From positions 1 through 22,396 of the forward strand of contig JALLBK010000248.1 in assembly GCA_036940085.1 (NCBI GenBank): DNA of 22,396 bases, read 5' to 3'. This DNA comes from Discostella pseudostelligera. Taxonomy: Eukaryota; Bacillariophyta; Thalassiosirophyceae; Thalassiosirales; Thalassiosiraceae. Position numbers and translations under genes: made by a program. The notes beneath the pieces are model-generated. The model was not told the origin of the DNA, ran no database searches, and was given only the letters and a program-made list of their open reading frames with translations. The first letter of the stretch is position 1. Every line of letters begins with the position of its first letter. This document shows positions 1-8,520 of this stretch, piece by piece.

Positions 1-14
1 CCACACGCACTGCG

Positions 15-53
15 CTAGCCGACGCAGTCCCTTTCCCGACGCAGTCGGGCTAG
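15..53. repeat. Imperfect inverted repeat with internal direct repeat
   Basis: The arms ctagccgac (15-23) and gtcgggctag (44-53) are near-complementary with one unpaired base. The 11-mer ccgacgcagtc also occurs twice (19-29 and 36-46). The element lies just upstream of the first gene, in its probable 5' UTR or promoter. No function can be assigned. The window begins here, so more of it could lie outside. Confidence 0.5.
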
Positions 54-89
54 TACTCCTAACAATCTAAACAACGAGAGTGCGAGGTG

Positions 90-1604
90 ATGATCGCTAT
101 GCCAATATCAGCAATAATGTTGATGGGGATGGTGTTACTTCTTTTGGGCATGGTGGCGCTGCTCGGTGTCCGTGGGACGCCATCGCGTCGGCGACAATAT
201 GGTTATGGTAACGATGCTGATGCTGCTGCTGCAGTCTTCTTCGTGGATGCGTTCAGCTTCACTCCCACCCATCGGCACAGTACTTCCATCGGTCGTAAGA
301 TTTATTTTCATCATGCACATCAACTACTTAACAATCACCGGCGAATACAGCAGTCTAACAGCAGAGACGATGCACCGCTATTATCATCACCATCAATATT
401 ATTTTCGTCATCTTTTTCACATTCCGCAATAGAGACTGCTTCTTCTAGCGTCGACGAAATCAACATCGACAGCCATAGTACCAACTCTTTATCAACTCCT
501 CCACTCATCTCGCCTGAGCACATTCGCACCATCCAACTGGGAGGTGTCGCCATCTTACCCAATTGGCTTCCATCACATCTCATATTATCCATGAAAATCG
601 ATGCTCAAACACTATTTACCTCTGGTCATTTCCAACCAGATGGATTAACCAATACTGCCATTAAATCACAGAATTTCAGTGGCAAGGCGGATAGACAGAC
701 ATTTCGAGGAGGAAGCGAGGGTGGATCATCGGGTTGGTATAATGCTTCCATAGGAAACATTACCGCTCGACTAGAATTTGCCAATCGAATGGATCAATTG
801 CGACAAGAATTATCATTGGGATTGGATAGACCTACATTGTTCAAAAAAGAACATGAAGAGATGGATACTCGACAACGACATGAAATCACCTACAATTGGT
901 ATGAACCGGGTGCGAAATTAGGTCGACATCTCGATGAACATCATGAGGAAATGAAGGGCACGAAAGGATGGATATTGCCCACTCGACGATCGGTGACGTG
1001 GTTAGTATATTTGAATGATCATTGGAAAGACGATGAGGGTGGTGCTTTGCGATGCTTTCCTCGTAGTGAGGCACAAATGGAATTGAATGGAGATGCTCAG
1101 GTGGGTGCACATGATGGTAATCTCCAAGTGGGATGGGTGAATGGTGGTGCCGATCCGGTATTTTTAGATTGTTTCCGTCCCAGTGGGATGGCGGCTTTGT
1201 ATCAGCTGGTTAGTGTGTCGGCTCAGGAGGGAAAGGAGAGCGATTTTGAGAGGCGTATCCTCTCCGTCGAAGATTTTGATGTGCCGTCGATGCAACCGAT
1301 CGAATTTGCACCGTTCCTCCTCCCAGAGGTGAGAGAGACATTCACACAAATTAGCACCAGTCGACTGGATCCTCGATTTGCAGGCTCCTCCTCTTCTTCT
1401 TCCTCGACCCCATCGTCTGACTCAATTGATTTTGATTGCTCCGATGAGAACACGATACTAGATGTATTGCCCACGGCTGGGACGCTTGTTCTCTTTGATT
1501 CGGTAAGCCTACCTCACCTAGTTCGGGAAGTAACGGGAAAAAGACAGAGAATTGCGGCCACGGGATGGTTCCATGAAGATAGTCAATTCGTCTTGGAGAT
1601 ATAA
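90..1604 (+). CDS. 2-oxoglutarate/Fe(II)-dependent oxygenase, prolyl-4-hydroxylase-like
   Basis: A single-exon frame of 504 residues, starting at ATG 90 (the frame is open from a GTG at 87; ATG 99 is an alternative). The C-terminal half carries a double-stranded beta-helix oxygenase signature: the metal-binding HxD is H280-L-D282, the distal histidine is H476 in a LPHLVREV context, and R487 eleven residues later fits the 2-oxoglutarate-binding Arg. Family members hydroxylate prolyl or similar side chains in proteins; the substrate here is unknown. The N terminus has a strong hydrophobic segment (about residues 1-27), then a VDAF-S-F-T-P stretch (A54-F55) resembling a diatom plastid presequence cleavage motif, so ER, secretory or plastid routing are all possible. 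A poly-Ser tract (around 1384-1408) lies between the two catalytic halves. The gene is convergent with the helicase, 30 bp away. The oxygenase fold is confident; the subfamily is less so. Confidence 0.85.
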   Translation: MIAMPISAIMLMGMVLLLLGMVALLGVRGTPSRRRQYGYGNDADAAAAVFFVDAFSFTPTHRHSTSIGRKIYFHHAHQLLNNHRRIQQSNSRDDAPLLSSPSILFSSSFSHSAIETASSSVDEINIDSHSTNSLSTPPLISPEHIRTIQLGGVAILPNWLPSHLILSMKIDAQTLFTSGHFQPDGLTNTAIKSQNFSGKADRQTFRGGSEGGSSGWYNASIGNITARLEFANRMDQLRQELSLGLDRPTLFKKEHEEMDTRQRHEITYNWYEPGAKLGRHLDEHHEEMKGTKGWILPTRRSVTWLVYLNDHWKDDEGGALRCFPRSEAQMELNGDAQVGAHDGNLQVGWVNGGADPVFLDCFRPSGMAALYQLVSVSAQEGKESDFERRILSVEDFDVPSMQPIEFAPFLLPEVRETFTQISTSRLDPRFAGSSSSSSSTPSSDSIDFDCSDENTILDVLPTAGTLVLFDSVSLPHLVREVTGKRQRIAATGWFHEDSQFVLEI

Positions 1605-1634
1605 TTAAGAACTTCAATATCTCTTAGTTTACCT

Positions 1635-3707
1635 TCACTGTCGCTTTAGTTTTGGTCGATCTTTTGTCAATGATGTTCTAGTCTGCGGTTTTTGCCTACT
1701 ACCCTCTTTGAATGATGCAGGCATTGACCTCCCTCCGATGTCATCCAATGATTTGGCATTAATTCCAGCAATGCCCGTCAACCCCATCTTACTCACCATA
1801 TTCTTTGCTAGTACCGGTGTTTGCCTGAACCCCATAGCCGATGAGAACTCATTTGCAACTTCGACAAGCTGCTCCTTGCTCTTCATCTTCATTCTCTTCA
1901 TTTGTCCAAGATAGTAGCCCAAAAAGGCCTGGTATGCACCTTCTCCACTATTCATAAGCATTTTATCACCTCTCCCAATTCGGTCCATAATGACTTGCAT
2001 CAACTCCTCAGTGTCATCACTGATTGACGCGTTCATAATATCCACTAATGCATCATTCCTTGGAAGGTGAATTTTCGTCATTTCTTCCAAAAATAAAGAC
2101 TCGAATGGTCCCAGAATGAGCCAGCCTTTCCCCTCAGCTCCTGCACGTCCAGTACGCCCAAGGCGATGGACATATTGCTCTCTACTCGAAGGCATCCCGA
2201 ATTGAACTACGTGTGTCACTCCAGGATAATCCACTCCACGCGCCGACACATCACTGGTGAACAGTATACCACTTGTGGCTGCACGAAATTCAGCGCTAAC
2301 TCTATTCCTATATCCCTGAGCTTTCCGAGAGTGGAGCTCAAGAACCGGCAATTTCACCACCTCGTTGAATACGTCAGCAAAAAATGATACCATCCTAGCC
2401 GTGGGGAAGAAGACAACGATTTTGTTCTTTCCATGACCATCTTTAACAGCTTCCTTTACAATCCGCATTACCGAGGATACGTATTGATCGACGGATGGAA
2501 TAATAGCATGAGACTGTTGCACATGAACATGTGTCTGCGTAGACTCCTCACCATTATTGCCATCTTGAATACAATCAACCTCGACATAATCATCATTCAT
2601 TGTTTGACTCATGATTTCTTTCAGGTCTGGAGGAAGAGTCGCTGAGAACAACAAGGTTTGTCGTTTGTTGTTTCGAGGCAAGTACTTCAAGATCGCTTGT
2701 ATCTCGCGTCTAAATCCAAGATCAAGAAGCTGATCAGTTTCATCAAGAACTACTACTGATACTTTCGACATGATTTTAGACAGTTTTGTCCCACCAACAG
2801 TTGCAGATTGTAATAGATCCTTGAGCCGACCAGGAGTTGCCACTAGGACAGTTGGTAGTTGTTTCTTGAGTCTGGAAACATCCCTATCCACCTTCGTACC
2901 ACCAAACACTACCTGTACCGACATGTCTTTGTGATATGTCAGCAGCTTTTCTGCCTCATTTCCAATCTGCATTGCAAGTTCCCTTGTTGGGGAAATAACC
3001 AATATACCAATATCTGTAGCCTGATCATAACCTGGACTTCTTAGGATACGCTCGATGGCAGGGAGAAGGAAAGCAATTGTTTTCCCTGTACCGGTTCGGG
3101 CTCGACCTAATACATCCTTTCCAGAGAGGGCTGCCGCATACGTTTTGTATTGGATTTCAGTCATGCTAGTCAGACCCAAGGTTTCAGAAAGTGCTCGTTT
3201 GGTTGCAGAGTGAAGGTCGCTCCGTTGGGCAAATTCAACATTGGTTAGGAGGGTTGCATCCTTGTTCTGAGTGCTTATTCGCGATGTCTTTGATGAATCC
3301 CTCACTTGATTTTTGATTCTTTGTTCATCGTTCACCTGCTTTGAAGGTACCGATTCATTTTTACCATATTGATTTCTAATGAAAACATCCTTTGAATGAT
3401 TCGCTGTTCCATCCAGGAGCCAATCGATGTGCTTCGCCTTTGCCTCCGTTCCAATCAGCTTTCGTCTCTGCCCTATTAGCAACTCTCGAACCTTCTCCCG
3501 ACTCACACCCAGGTCCTTGGCCAGCTTGGACAATTCAGCCGCACTGCTTCTTGGTGTGGTGACACCCTGCTTGATGGGTGACGTAGCATACTTACGGGTG
3601 CTGATCGATGACATGCGCACCATGCTCGATGTCGATGGACGCAAAAATCCATTTGCTGATAAGAGAAGGGCCGCAAACATCAGCGCCAATGATGATGTTG
3701 ATGTCAT
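1635..3707 (-). CDS. DEAD-box ATP-dependent RNA helicase (DETD variant), probably organellar
   Basis: One uninterrupted frame of 690 residues from ATG 3707. Helicase motifs occur in order: Q-motif glutamine (Q186), Walker A ARTGTGKT (203-210), PTRELA (240-245), GG (269-270), TPGRL (291-295), motif II DETD (322-325) in place of DEAD, SAT (355-357), the SARGVD region (488-493) and HRLGRTGR (514-521). Together they predict ATP-driven RNA unwinding or RNP remodelling. The C-terminal spacing and the EQYVHRLGRTGRAGAEGKG stretch look closest to the Mss116/plant RH25-26-31 group, which works in organelles; this is inference from motif resemblance. The N terminus has a hydrophobic core (about 5-18) followed by ANGFLRP, a Phe-led junction like diatom plastid signal/transit peptides. 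A lysine/arginine-rich tail ends the protein. It is divergent from the LRR gene, with 461 bp between the starts. Confidence 0.93.
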   Translation of the reverse strand: MTSTSSLALMFAALLLSANGFLRPSTSSMVRMSSISTRKYATSPIKQGVTTPRSSAAELSKLAKDLGVSREKVRELLIGQRRKLIGTEAKAKHIDWLLDGTANHSKDVFIRNQYGKNESVPSKQVNDEQRIKNQVRDSSKTSRISTQNKDATLLTNVEFAQRSDLHSATKRALSETLGLTSMTEIQYKTYAAALSGKDVLGRARTGTGKTIAFLLPAIERILRSPGYDQATDIGILVISPTRELAMQIGNEAEKLLTYHKDMSVQVVFGGTKVDRDVSRLKKQLPTVLVATPGRLKDLLQSATVGGTKLSKIMSKVSVVVLDETDQLLDLGFRREIQAILKYLPRNNKRQTLLFSATLPPDLKEIMSQTMNDDYVEVDCIQDGNNGEESTQTHVHVQQSHAIIPSVDQYVSSVMRIVKEAVKDGHGKNKIVVFFPTARMVSFFADVFNEVVKLPVLELHSRKAQGYRNRVSAEFRAATSGILFTSDVSARGVDYPGVTHVVQFGMPSSREQYVHRLGRTGRAGAEGKGWLILGPFESLFLEEMTKIHLPRNDALVDIMNASISDDTEELMQVIMDRIGRGDKMLMNSGEGAYQAFLGYYLGQMKRMKMKSKEQLVEVANEFSSAMGFRQTPVLAKNMVSKMGLTGIAGINAKSLDDIGGRSMPASFKEGSRQKPQTRTSLTKDRPKLKRQ

Positions 3708-4168
3708 GACGAGAGAATTGGTGAGCTTATAATGTTCTTATGGCCACCAGCCCGTGGAGAGGGCGACGAAGGAGTATGGTAGTAGATATCAGCTCATGGT
3801 GGTGGTGTATTATTTGGGTGGCTGTGAGAGTTAGAGCGGCGTGCGCTGATGATGGCGAAGATGGCGCGAAATGACGCGCTAAAAATCGACTGTCAACTGT
3901 TAGACCATACTATACTGATTCCTCTGCGGAGAATTTAAAATTACATTTGAAATTAGCAAGTAATATCCTACGTTGGATTCAGTATTTAAAATAAGAACAA
4001 TTCCACGATGATGGATCTTCATCGAGCTCTCACATTTCGAACTTCGACATTCGAACCATGGCCATGGACGGCATGGTATGCCATTGATTTAGCCTTCATT
4101 TGTTTCCATTCATAGCTCAACTCACATCGCGACCGCGAACAATAAATGACAACGACAACACACAGACC
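3708..4168. promoter_or_regulatory. Divergent intergenic region between helicase and LRR gene
   Basis: These 461 bp separate two gene starts on opposite strands and must hold both promoters. They contain ggcgcgaaa (3863-3871), which matches the E2F-type core TTTCGCGCC in reverse. The right half (about 3911-3985) is AT-rich and recurs in diverged form at 7497-7570. No TATA box or initiator can be fixed with confidence. An upstream ATG at 4100 is in frame with the LRR protein, but ATG 4169 has the stronger context (accATGg). Confidence 0.5.
3911..3985 (+). repeat. Diverged direct repeat, copy A (upstream of LRR gene)
   Basis: The segment begins atactgattcct and includes ttgaaattagca and gtaat, ending ggattcagtat. 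It aligns with 7497-7570 with a few substitutions and 1-2 nt gaps, roughly three bases in four identical by eye. It sits about 180-260 bp upstream of the LRR start, so it is probably promoter or 5' flank carried along in a family duplication. Confidence 0.65.
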
Positions 4169-5993
4169 ATGGCTCCGGCGGCGGCAGCGGCAGTAGGCGA
4201 TGACGCCAACACCAACAAACAACATTGCTACTACAACGGAGTCGATACAGTTCCTTGTACCGTCACTCATTTGAAAATCGATCCATCTGTGAAAATTATT
4301 CCTCCAGCTTTATGCTTGCATTGTGTTCATCTGGTGGAAGTTGAATTGCCCGATGGCCTCGAAACGATCGGTGGCCGTGCATTTTCAAACTGCCTAGGTT
4401 TAAAATCGATTGACATTCCATCTACGGTCACGGAGATCGGAGAACGTGCATTTCAACATTGCTGCAGCTTGAAAGTGATTACTCTCCCTCAAAGCCTTTT
4501 GAAATTGGGAGAAGAAGCATTCGAAGATTGTCGCGCCTTGGAAACAATACACATACCCCCGTTGATCCAAACCATCGAGGCTGGAACCCTTTCGGGATGC
4601 ATGAGTTTGGCCAATGTTATACTTCCATTGGGGTTGCAAGAGATCAAAGAATCTGCATTCCAAAGCTGCGAATCGCTCGTATCCATCGACTTCCCTTCAT
4701 CTCTACGAGTGATTGGAAAGTTAGCATTTCATCGCGCGGGGCTAACTGTGTTCCATCTTCCTGATTCACTAGAAGATTGTGGAACATTCAAGGATTGTTA
4801 TTTGCAGAACCTTCGAATGCCACCACGTATAACCAAGTTTGATACTGGCATATTTGAAGTACATGGTGATAATCGTATCATTTCCATCGAGCTACCTGAC
4901 AACATTAAGCAAGTCTTCATTGCTCATTTGCCCAATGTACGGAACATTGCCTTTCCTGTTGGGTGCTCTGTCGACATCGGTAATGTGGAACCGAAAACGA
5001 GAGACTTTCTATATGATACGGTGTATCAGTTGCAGCATAGATTCGATGGCCTACAACTGCCTAAAATCTGCTATTACCACTCGTACCATGACACTACGAA
5101 GGTACTTTTGGATATGAAACGCACCATGTTTCCTCGGTCTACCAAATCTCGTTGTGGAAAGTTGAGCGACATTGGAAAGCGTCAGGATTTTATGGGAATG
5201 ACTCCTCTTCATATTTTGGCTTGCTCTACGAAACATAATCTGGAAATGTACCAGCTTTTGGTCGGGGCGTATCCGGAGATTCTGATTATCAAAGACAACA
5301 TTTGGGGTGAACTTCCACTGATATGCGTTTCGGTGCAATGCCCCGATTGAGATCATTCAGTTCCTAGTGGAGAGTTATAAGGCAAAATATCCAACATATG
5401 AGTTTGCCTGGGAGGGTATGGTTCATCAGTTGATCGGTTGTGGTGCACCTTTTCCACGCATTCAGATACTATTGGATACACACGAGCAGAGCTTCCCCGA
5501 TCAGAATTTGAATAGGATTGGCTTGGTAATTGGCTTGGCTCATGCCCTAGACGTGAATGAAGTGAAAGTCCCAATGGAAAGACTTCGGTTCCTACTCCAC
5601 GCCAGCATTGCGAAACGGTTGGATTCGTTGAATGTCACGCGATGGAAAATGATGTACGAGGAACGAATTAATCTAATTACACGGAAGCCAGGAAAGCTAG
5701 AAGAAAATGCTTTGGGACTGTATGCCGCACTCAGAGGAGCTGAAACGGAAAAAGAGTCCACAACTCTGTTGGAGCTTGCACTGTGGAAGGCGGCTTTGGC
5801 AGATGCAAAGGCCCGGATCGACGCGCCTAGCTACAGGAATCAGTGCCGCATAAACTGTGGGGCGGAAATTGTCATTCCAAATGTGCTTCATATTCTATGG
5901 GGTAAATGCGATCGGAGAAATGATGCAGATTGCATCAAAGGATCGAGCTACAATTCTGATTCTGATTCCTATCCATCCGAATGCGACTACTAG
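4169..5993 (+). pseudogene. BspA-type leucine-rich-repeat protein, frameshifted (possible pseudogene)
   Basis: The first frame runs from ATG 4169 (accATGg) to a stop at 5348-5350. Residues from about 35 to 290 form LRR_5/BspA repeats of about 23 residues (pattern LP..L..IG..AF..C..L). An ankyrin-like block follows (GMTPLHILACSTKH...LEMYQLL), then the family's WG-x-LPL motif. Exactly there, at about 5318-5326, the reading frame breaks: the continuation (YAF-x-CNAP...EIIQFLVESY, then a long helical tail ending near RINCGAEIVIPNVL) is in another frame and runs to the TAG at 5991-5993. Observed ctgatatgcg would read through if it were ctgatatatgcg, so the simplest explanation is loss of one AT dinucleotide. 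Function in diatoms is unknown; such LRRs suggest protein binding. It could be a recent pseudogene or a sequencing error, since both halves otherwise look intact. The paralogue at 8521-9369 is clearly dead. Confidence 0.8.
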
Positions 5994-6433
5994 AATCTCA
6001 TTTCACAGTTATGTGCTCTTATGCGGAATTCATCGACGAGCACGTTCATCGAATAACTACATGATAAGTATGTCTCTCATGATCCCAACAGTCGCGACAA
6101 ATAGAAGCGCATATTTTCGTCGCCCAGCCTGACTAGATTCATACAATAAATAAATATTTTTCATGCATAATTGCAGTTATCATCAACATTCTCGGCTAGC
6201 TCGTTAACAGCTCTTTCCTGAAACCTCCGTCCTCTCACCTCTATGCTTTGTCGATGGATGTGATAATATCGATGAGCCAAAAAGCTCTTATGGTAATGAC
6301 AGTCTCGAAAAATCCACTCGGCAAATCATTGACTCATGTGGCCGAAAACAACCTCACATTCAATCATTGACCCCAGGCCCCGCTGACTCCTGCCGACACA
6401 CTACCTTATATGGATAAACAAGCTCCCGTCCAA
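5994..6433. other. Intergenic region, two 3' ends
   Basis: These 440 bp lie between convergent genes. An AATAAATAAATA stretch (from 6145) about 150 bp past the LRR stop could serve as a poly(A) signal. The rest shows no coding frame with recognisable content, RNA gene or long repeat. Confidence 0.5.
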
Positions 6434-7312
6434 TCACCATCGTCGTTGAACGATGTCTTCAGGTGGTGTGACATACAACACACCTCCCACAAAACCCACG
6501 AGAATCGAAAATCCAATAATTGTGCTAGCGATCAGGGACACCATGAGACCATCGCGACTTGTTATTTCTTTATCCAATAACCGCCGTGGTGTTTTTGTTG
6601 TTGTGGAAGTCAATTCATCATCCATGTCATTGTCGATGGTGGTTTGTAGGTCAGAATAAGATGTCGATGATGGCAATGCTGTTGACTGAGATGTTGATGA
6701 ATGAGGGTTGCTGCAGCTGCTACCGGCGCTTGATTTTCGTTGCAACGATAATGTCGATGATGAAGTTGAGGAAGTATTAGTCTCATTGACCTGCGATAAG
6801 ATATCATAAACTTGATTGTACACGTTGAAAAATTGAGTAACGAACGATGGTGCAATTCCTCCTCCCCCACCTCCTGCATTGGGAATATTGTTAATGTTGT
6901 GATGGTGATTGGTAGATGAATCTCCGCCCCTACCGCCTACTAATGATGATGCACCGCCTCCACCAGAATTATGTTGATTATCTGAATGCATTCCTTTCGA
7001 TTTCTTCTTTGGATTCTTCGACACTTGCTTGTTATTGCTGTGTGACTTGTCGTTCTTCTTGCCGCCACTAGCGCTAATACTCCCCGTACCACCAACGCCG
7101 CCACCAACTTTGGGAATTCCCTCAGCGATGGTAGATGCGCCGCTTCCACTGCCCACCACGCCACCCGATGTGGTTACCTCGAATATGAATTCATCGCCAG
7201 GTTTCAAGCCCTTGGGCACGCGTACATTCACCTCGGTGCCGTCGGGAAGACGGACGCGCAATAATGCGTTGGGAGGCGCGCCCGGAGGAACTGCGGCTTG
7301 GAGCTTGGGCAT
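6434..7312 (-). CDS. C-tail-anchored protein with small Pro/Gly-rich beta domain
   Basis: The frame encodes 292 residues from ATG 7312, preceded by a pyrimidine-rich tctctcc. The same frame is open upstream to a TTG at 7402 but has no earlier ATG. The N terminus (about 6-50) is a compact domain with PPGAPP, RVRLPDGTEVNV and PKGLKPGDEFIFEV, a pattern repeated in many stramenopile proteins that I cannot tie to a named function. The middle is low complexity: Gly/Ser-rich, a Lys-rich basic patch (KKNDKSHSNNK...KNPKKKSK), Asn/His repeats and a Ser/Thr-rich stretch. One hydrophobic helix (about 255-281) is followed by only about 11 residues, so the protein is predicted to be anchored in a membrane by its C terminus with the rest cytosolic. 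It is probably a real, lineage-specific gene of unknown role. Confidence 0.75.
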   Translation of the reverse strand: MPKLQAAVPPGAPPNALLRVRLPDGTEVNVRVPKGLKPGDEFIFEVTTSGGVVGSGSGASTIAEGIPKVGGGVGGTGSISASGGKKNDKSHSNNKQVSKNPKKKSKGMHSDNQHNSGGGGASSLVGGRGGDSSTNHHHNINNIPNAGGGGGGIAPSFVTQFFNVYNQVYDILSQVNETNTSSTSSSTLSLQRKSSAGSSCSNPHSSTSQSTALPSSTSYSDLQTTIDNDMDDELTSTTTKTPRRLLDKEITSRDGLMVSLIASTIIGFSILVGFVGGVLYVTPPEDIVQRRW

Positions 7313-7943
7313 TGGAGAGAGAATGATAAATCGAGGACCTATGCTTTTGGGGTCAGTCAGATGTCGCTTGCGATAAATATTAGGGCTTGGAAGTAGGCTC
7401 AAGGCTCAAGGATCGTCGCCGTCGTCACATCATGGTGAAGAATGAAGATGGATGATGAGAGCCAAATGGCGCGCCATAAATAGGGTCAAAGTTGATGATA
7501 CTGATTCCTTTGTGAAATTTAAATTTAAAATTTGAAATTAGCACGTAATGATCAACGTCGGATTAAGTATGTCGAATGACTACTGTTCCTATTTTGGCGC
7601 GAACGTATTGGATGCAAAAATGGCGGGAAGAGCTGCCACGTCACAGCATGCTGAAACCACAACATTGACCATGGCAGACGGGCAATGGATCTATCGCGTG
7701 TCAAAATTCAAAAATGTGGACACGTCCATCTAAAATCATATGTGAGGGCCTGTATGTAGAATTACACGTAGGAATTAGTTACAAGAATGTCGCGAAAGAA
7801 TCTTTGGCGGTGGCGGGAGATAAGCGATACTTTCTATAGATGTGTCGTAGTATCTTATCGCTTGCGTTGGGTTCGGGCCGCGCACCGCTTCGGCCTTCGG
7901 CCAACATCGAATTGCTTGCTTCGACAACAATTCTCTGAGGACA
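7313..7943. other. Intergenic region with diverged upstream repeat and GC motifs
   Basis: This 631-bp stretch holds a perfect 10-bp palindrome tggcgcgcca (7467-7476), the diverged repeat copy B (7497-7570), ggcgcgaa (7595-7602) and tggcgggaa (7621-7629), which resemble E2F-type cores. An ATG-initiated frame at 7548-7733 (61 residues) has no recognisable domain; a weak W-x-Y near its end could be a relic of the LRR-family N terminus, but that is a guess. A tandem cttcggc occurs near 7890-7905. I see no convincing gene here. Confidence 0.45.
7497..7570 (+). repeat. Diverged direct repeat, copy B
   Basis: This is the partner of 3911-3985. It shares atactgattcct, ttgaaattagcacgtaat and the ggatt-aagtat end. 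It lies about 950 bp before the remaining part of the second LRR-family copy. This is the position expected if a whole gene with its promoter was duplicated and its LRR half then lost or replaced. Confidence 0.65.
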
Positions 7944-8216
7944 ATGATGCCGCCGTCGCCATCCCAATCGACAAGCTCGGCTTGGGAATGCCACAAGTGC
8001 AATGTGTCTAATACCACGAAACGCTGCTCTTCATGCCATGCGTGGAAGGATGGAGTGACTCCATTAATGGCCTCACGGCTTGCGAAGAAGAAGAAGAAGA
8101 ACAACAACAACAACAACAATGCTCCCACTCCATCATTGCCATCCTGCACCTCTACACTGTCGGCTTTGGCAGTCGTCCCGCCTTTGGCAATCATTATGTT
8201 CGACCAGCTCAAATAG
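7944..8216 (+). CDS. Possible small RanBP2-type zinc-finger protein, or remnant of one
   Basis: An ATG-started frame of 90 residues. Residues about 15-33 read W-x-C-x2-C-x3-N-x4-C-x2-C, followed by H-x-W-K-x-G. This is the RanBP2-type zinc ribbon pattern, with four rather than the usual six residues between Asn and the third Cys. A basic stretch and a Lys5/Asn7 tract encoded by a (gaa)n-(caa)n microsatellite follow. Such fingers bind ssRNA or ubiquitin in other proteins; nothing more can be said here. After the stop, another frame (8225-8332) encodes an acidic stretch ending in LRN-stop, so this may be one exon or a broken piece of a longer gene. It sits between the repeat copy B and the LRR pseudogene. 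Confidence 0.4.
   Translation: MMPPSPSQSTSSAWECHKCNVSNTTKRCSSCHAWKDGVTPLMASRLAKKKKKNNNNNNNAPTPSLPSCTSTLSALAVVPPLAIIMFDQLK
8084..8120 (+). repeat. Compound (GAA)n-(CAA)n microsatellite
   Basis: About five gaa/aag units run directly into about seven aac/caa units. In the zinc-finger frame this reads as poly-Lys then poly-Asn. It is slippage-prone, so the length and frame here may vary between strains or be mis-sequenced. Confidence 0.8.
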
Positions 8217-8520
8217 AGGGTTGAGATAGTGTGGCCAGCCTTGCACCGACGATTGAAGATAACGATGACGACTACTACCTATCCACAATTCTCGCGGCGA
8301 AGCACGGCGTCGCAATTCCAAAACTACGGAATTGAATTAAAACGAAACGAGTAGTGAACGGGAGAATTTCGATAAAGAAAGTAAGGTAATGCATCATGCT
8401 GCGTCGAATGGGGGTCTTACCTTTGAAATCGTCCGATGGGAAGGTGCAGTACTAGTGTCGACGATGCCGCCGTAGGCCATGGTATCGATGCCTATTTACA
8501 GCGGCGATGTATCAGATTAA
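8217..8520. other. Intergenic or relic region
   Basis: About 300 bp between the zinc-finger frame and the recognisable part of the LRR-family relic. One short frame (8225-8332) has an acidic IEDNDDDYYLS stretch that may belong to the zinc-finger gene by splicing or frameshift, but no convincing intron joins them. The last 30 bp (gatgtatcagatta) weakly resemble gtgtatcagttgcag at 5023-5037 in the intact LRR copy. Confidence 0.4.

Noticed and set aside
5310..5350. Programmed ribosomal frameshift in the LRR gene
   Set aside because: No slippery heptamer or downstream structure is evident, and the shift coincides with a missing AT in a dinucleotide run.
7313..7402. 30-residue extension of the tail-anchored protein from TTG 7402
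   Set aside because: A non-ATG start; ATG 7312 directly precedes the conserved mini-domain and follows a pyrimidine-rich leader.
7467..7476. Palindrome tggcgcgcca as a possible mobile-element end
   Set aside because: No partner repeat, target-site duplication or transposase is nearby; a short GC palindrome can occur by chance.
7800..7875. Inverted-repeat-like gataagcgatac ... gtatcttatcgc as a hairpin or MITE terminus
   Set aside because: The arms pair only in pieces (gatac/gtatc and gataag/cttatc in shuffled order), so no stable stem or terminal repeat is supported.
7775..8212. 145-codon minus-strand frame with Leu/Phe runs
   Set aside because: Its hydrophobic runs are the antisense of the (GAA)(CAA) microsatellite, and it overlaps the zinc-finger pattern on the plus strand.
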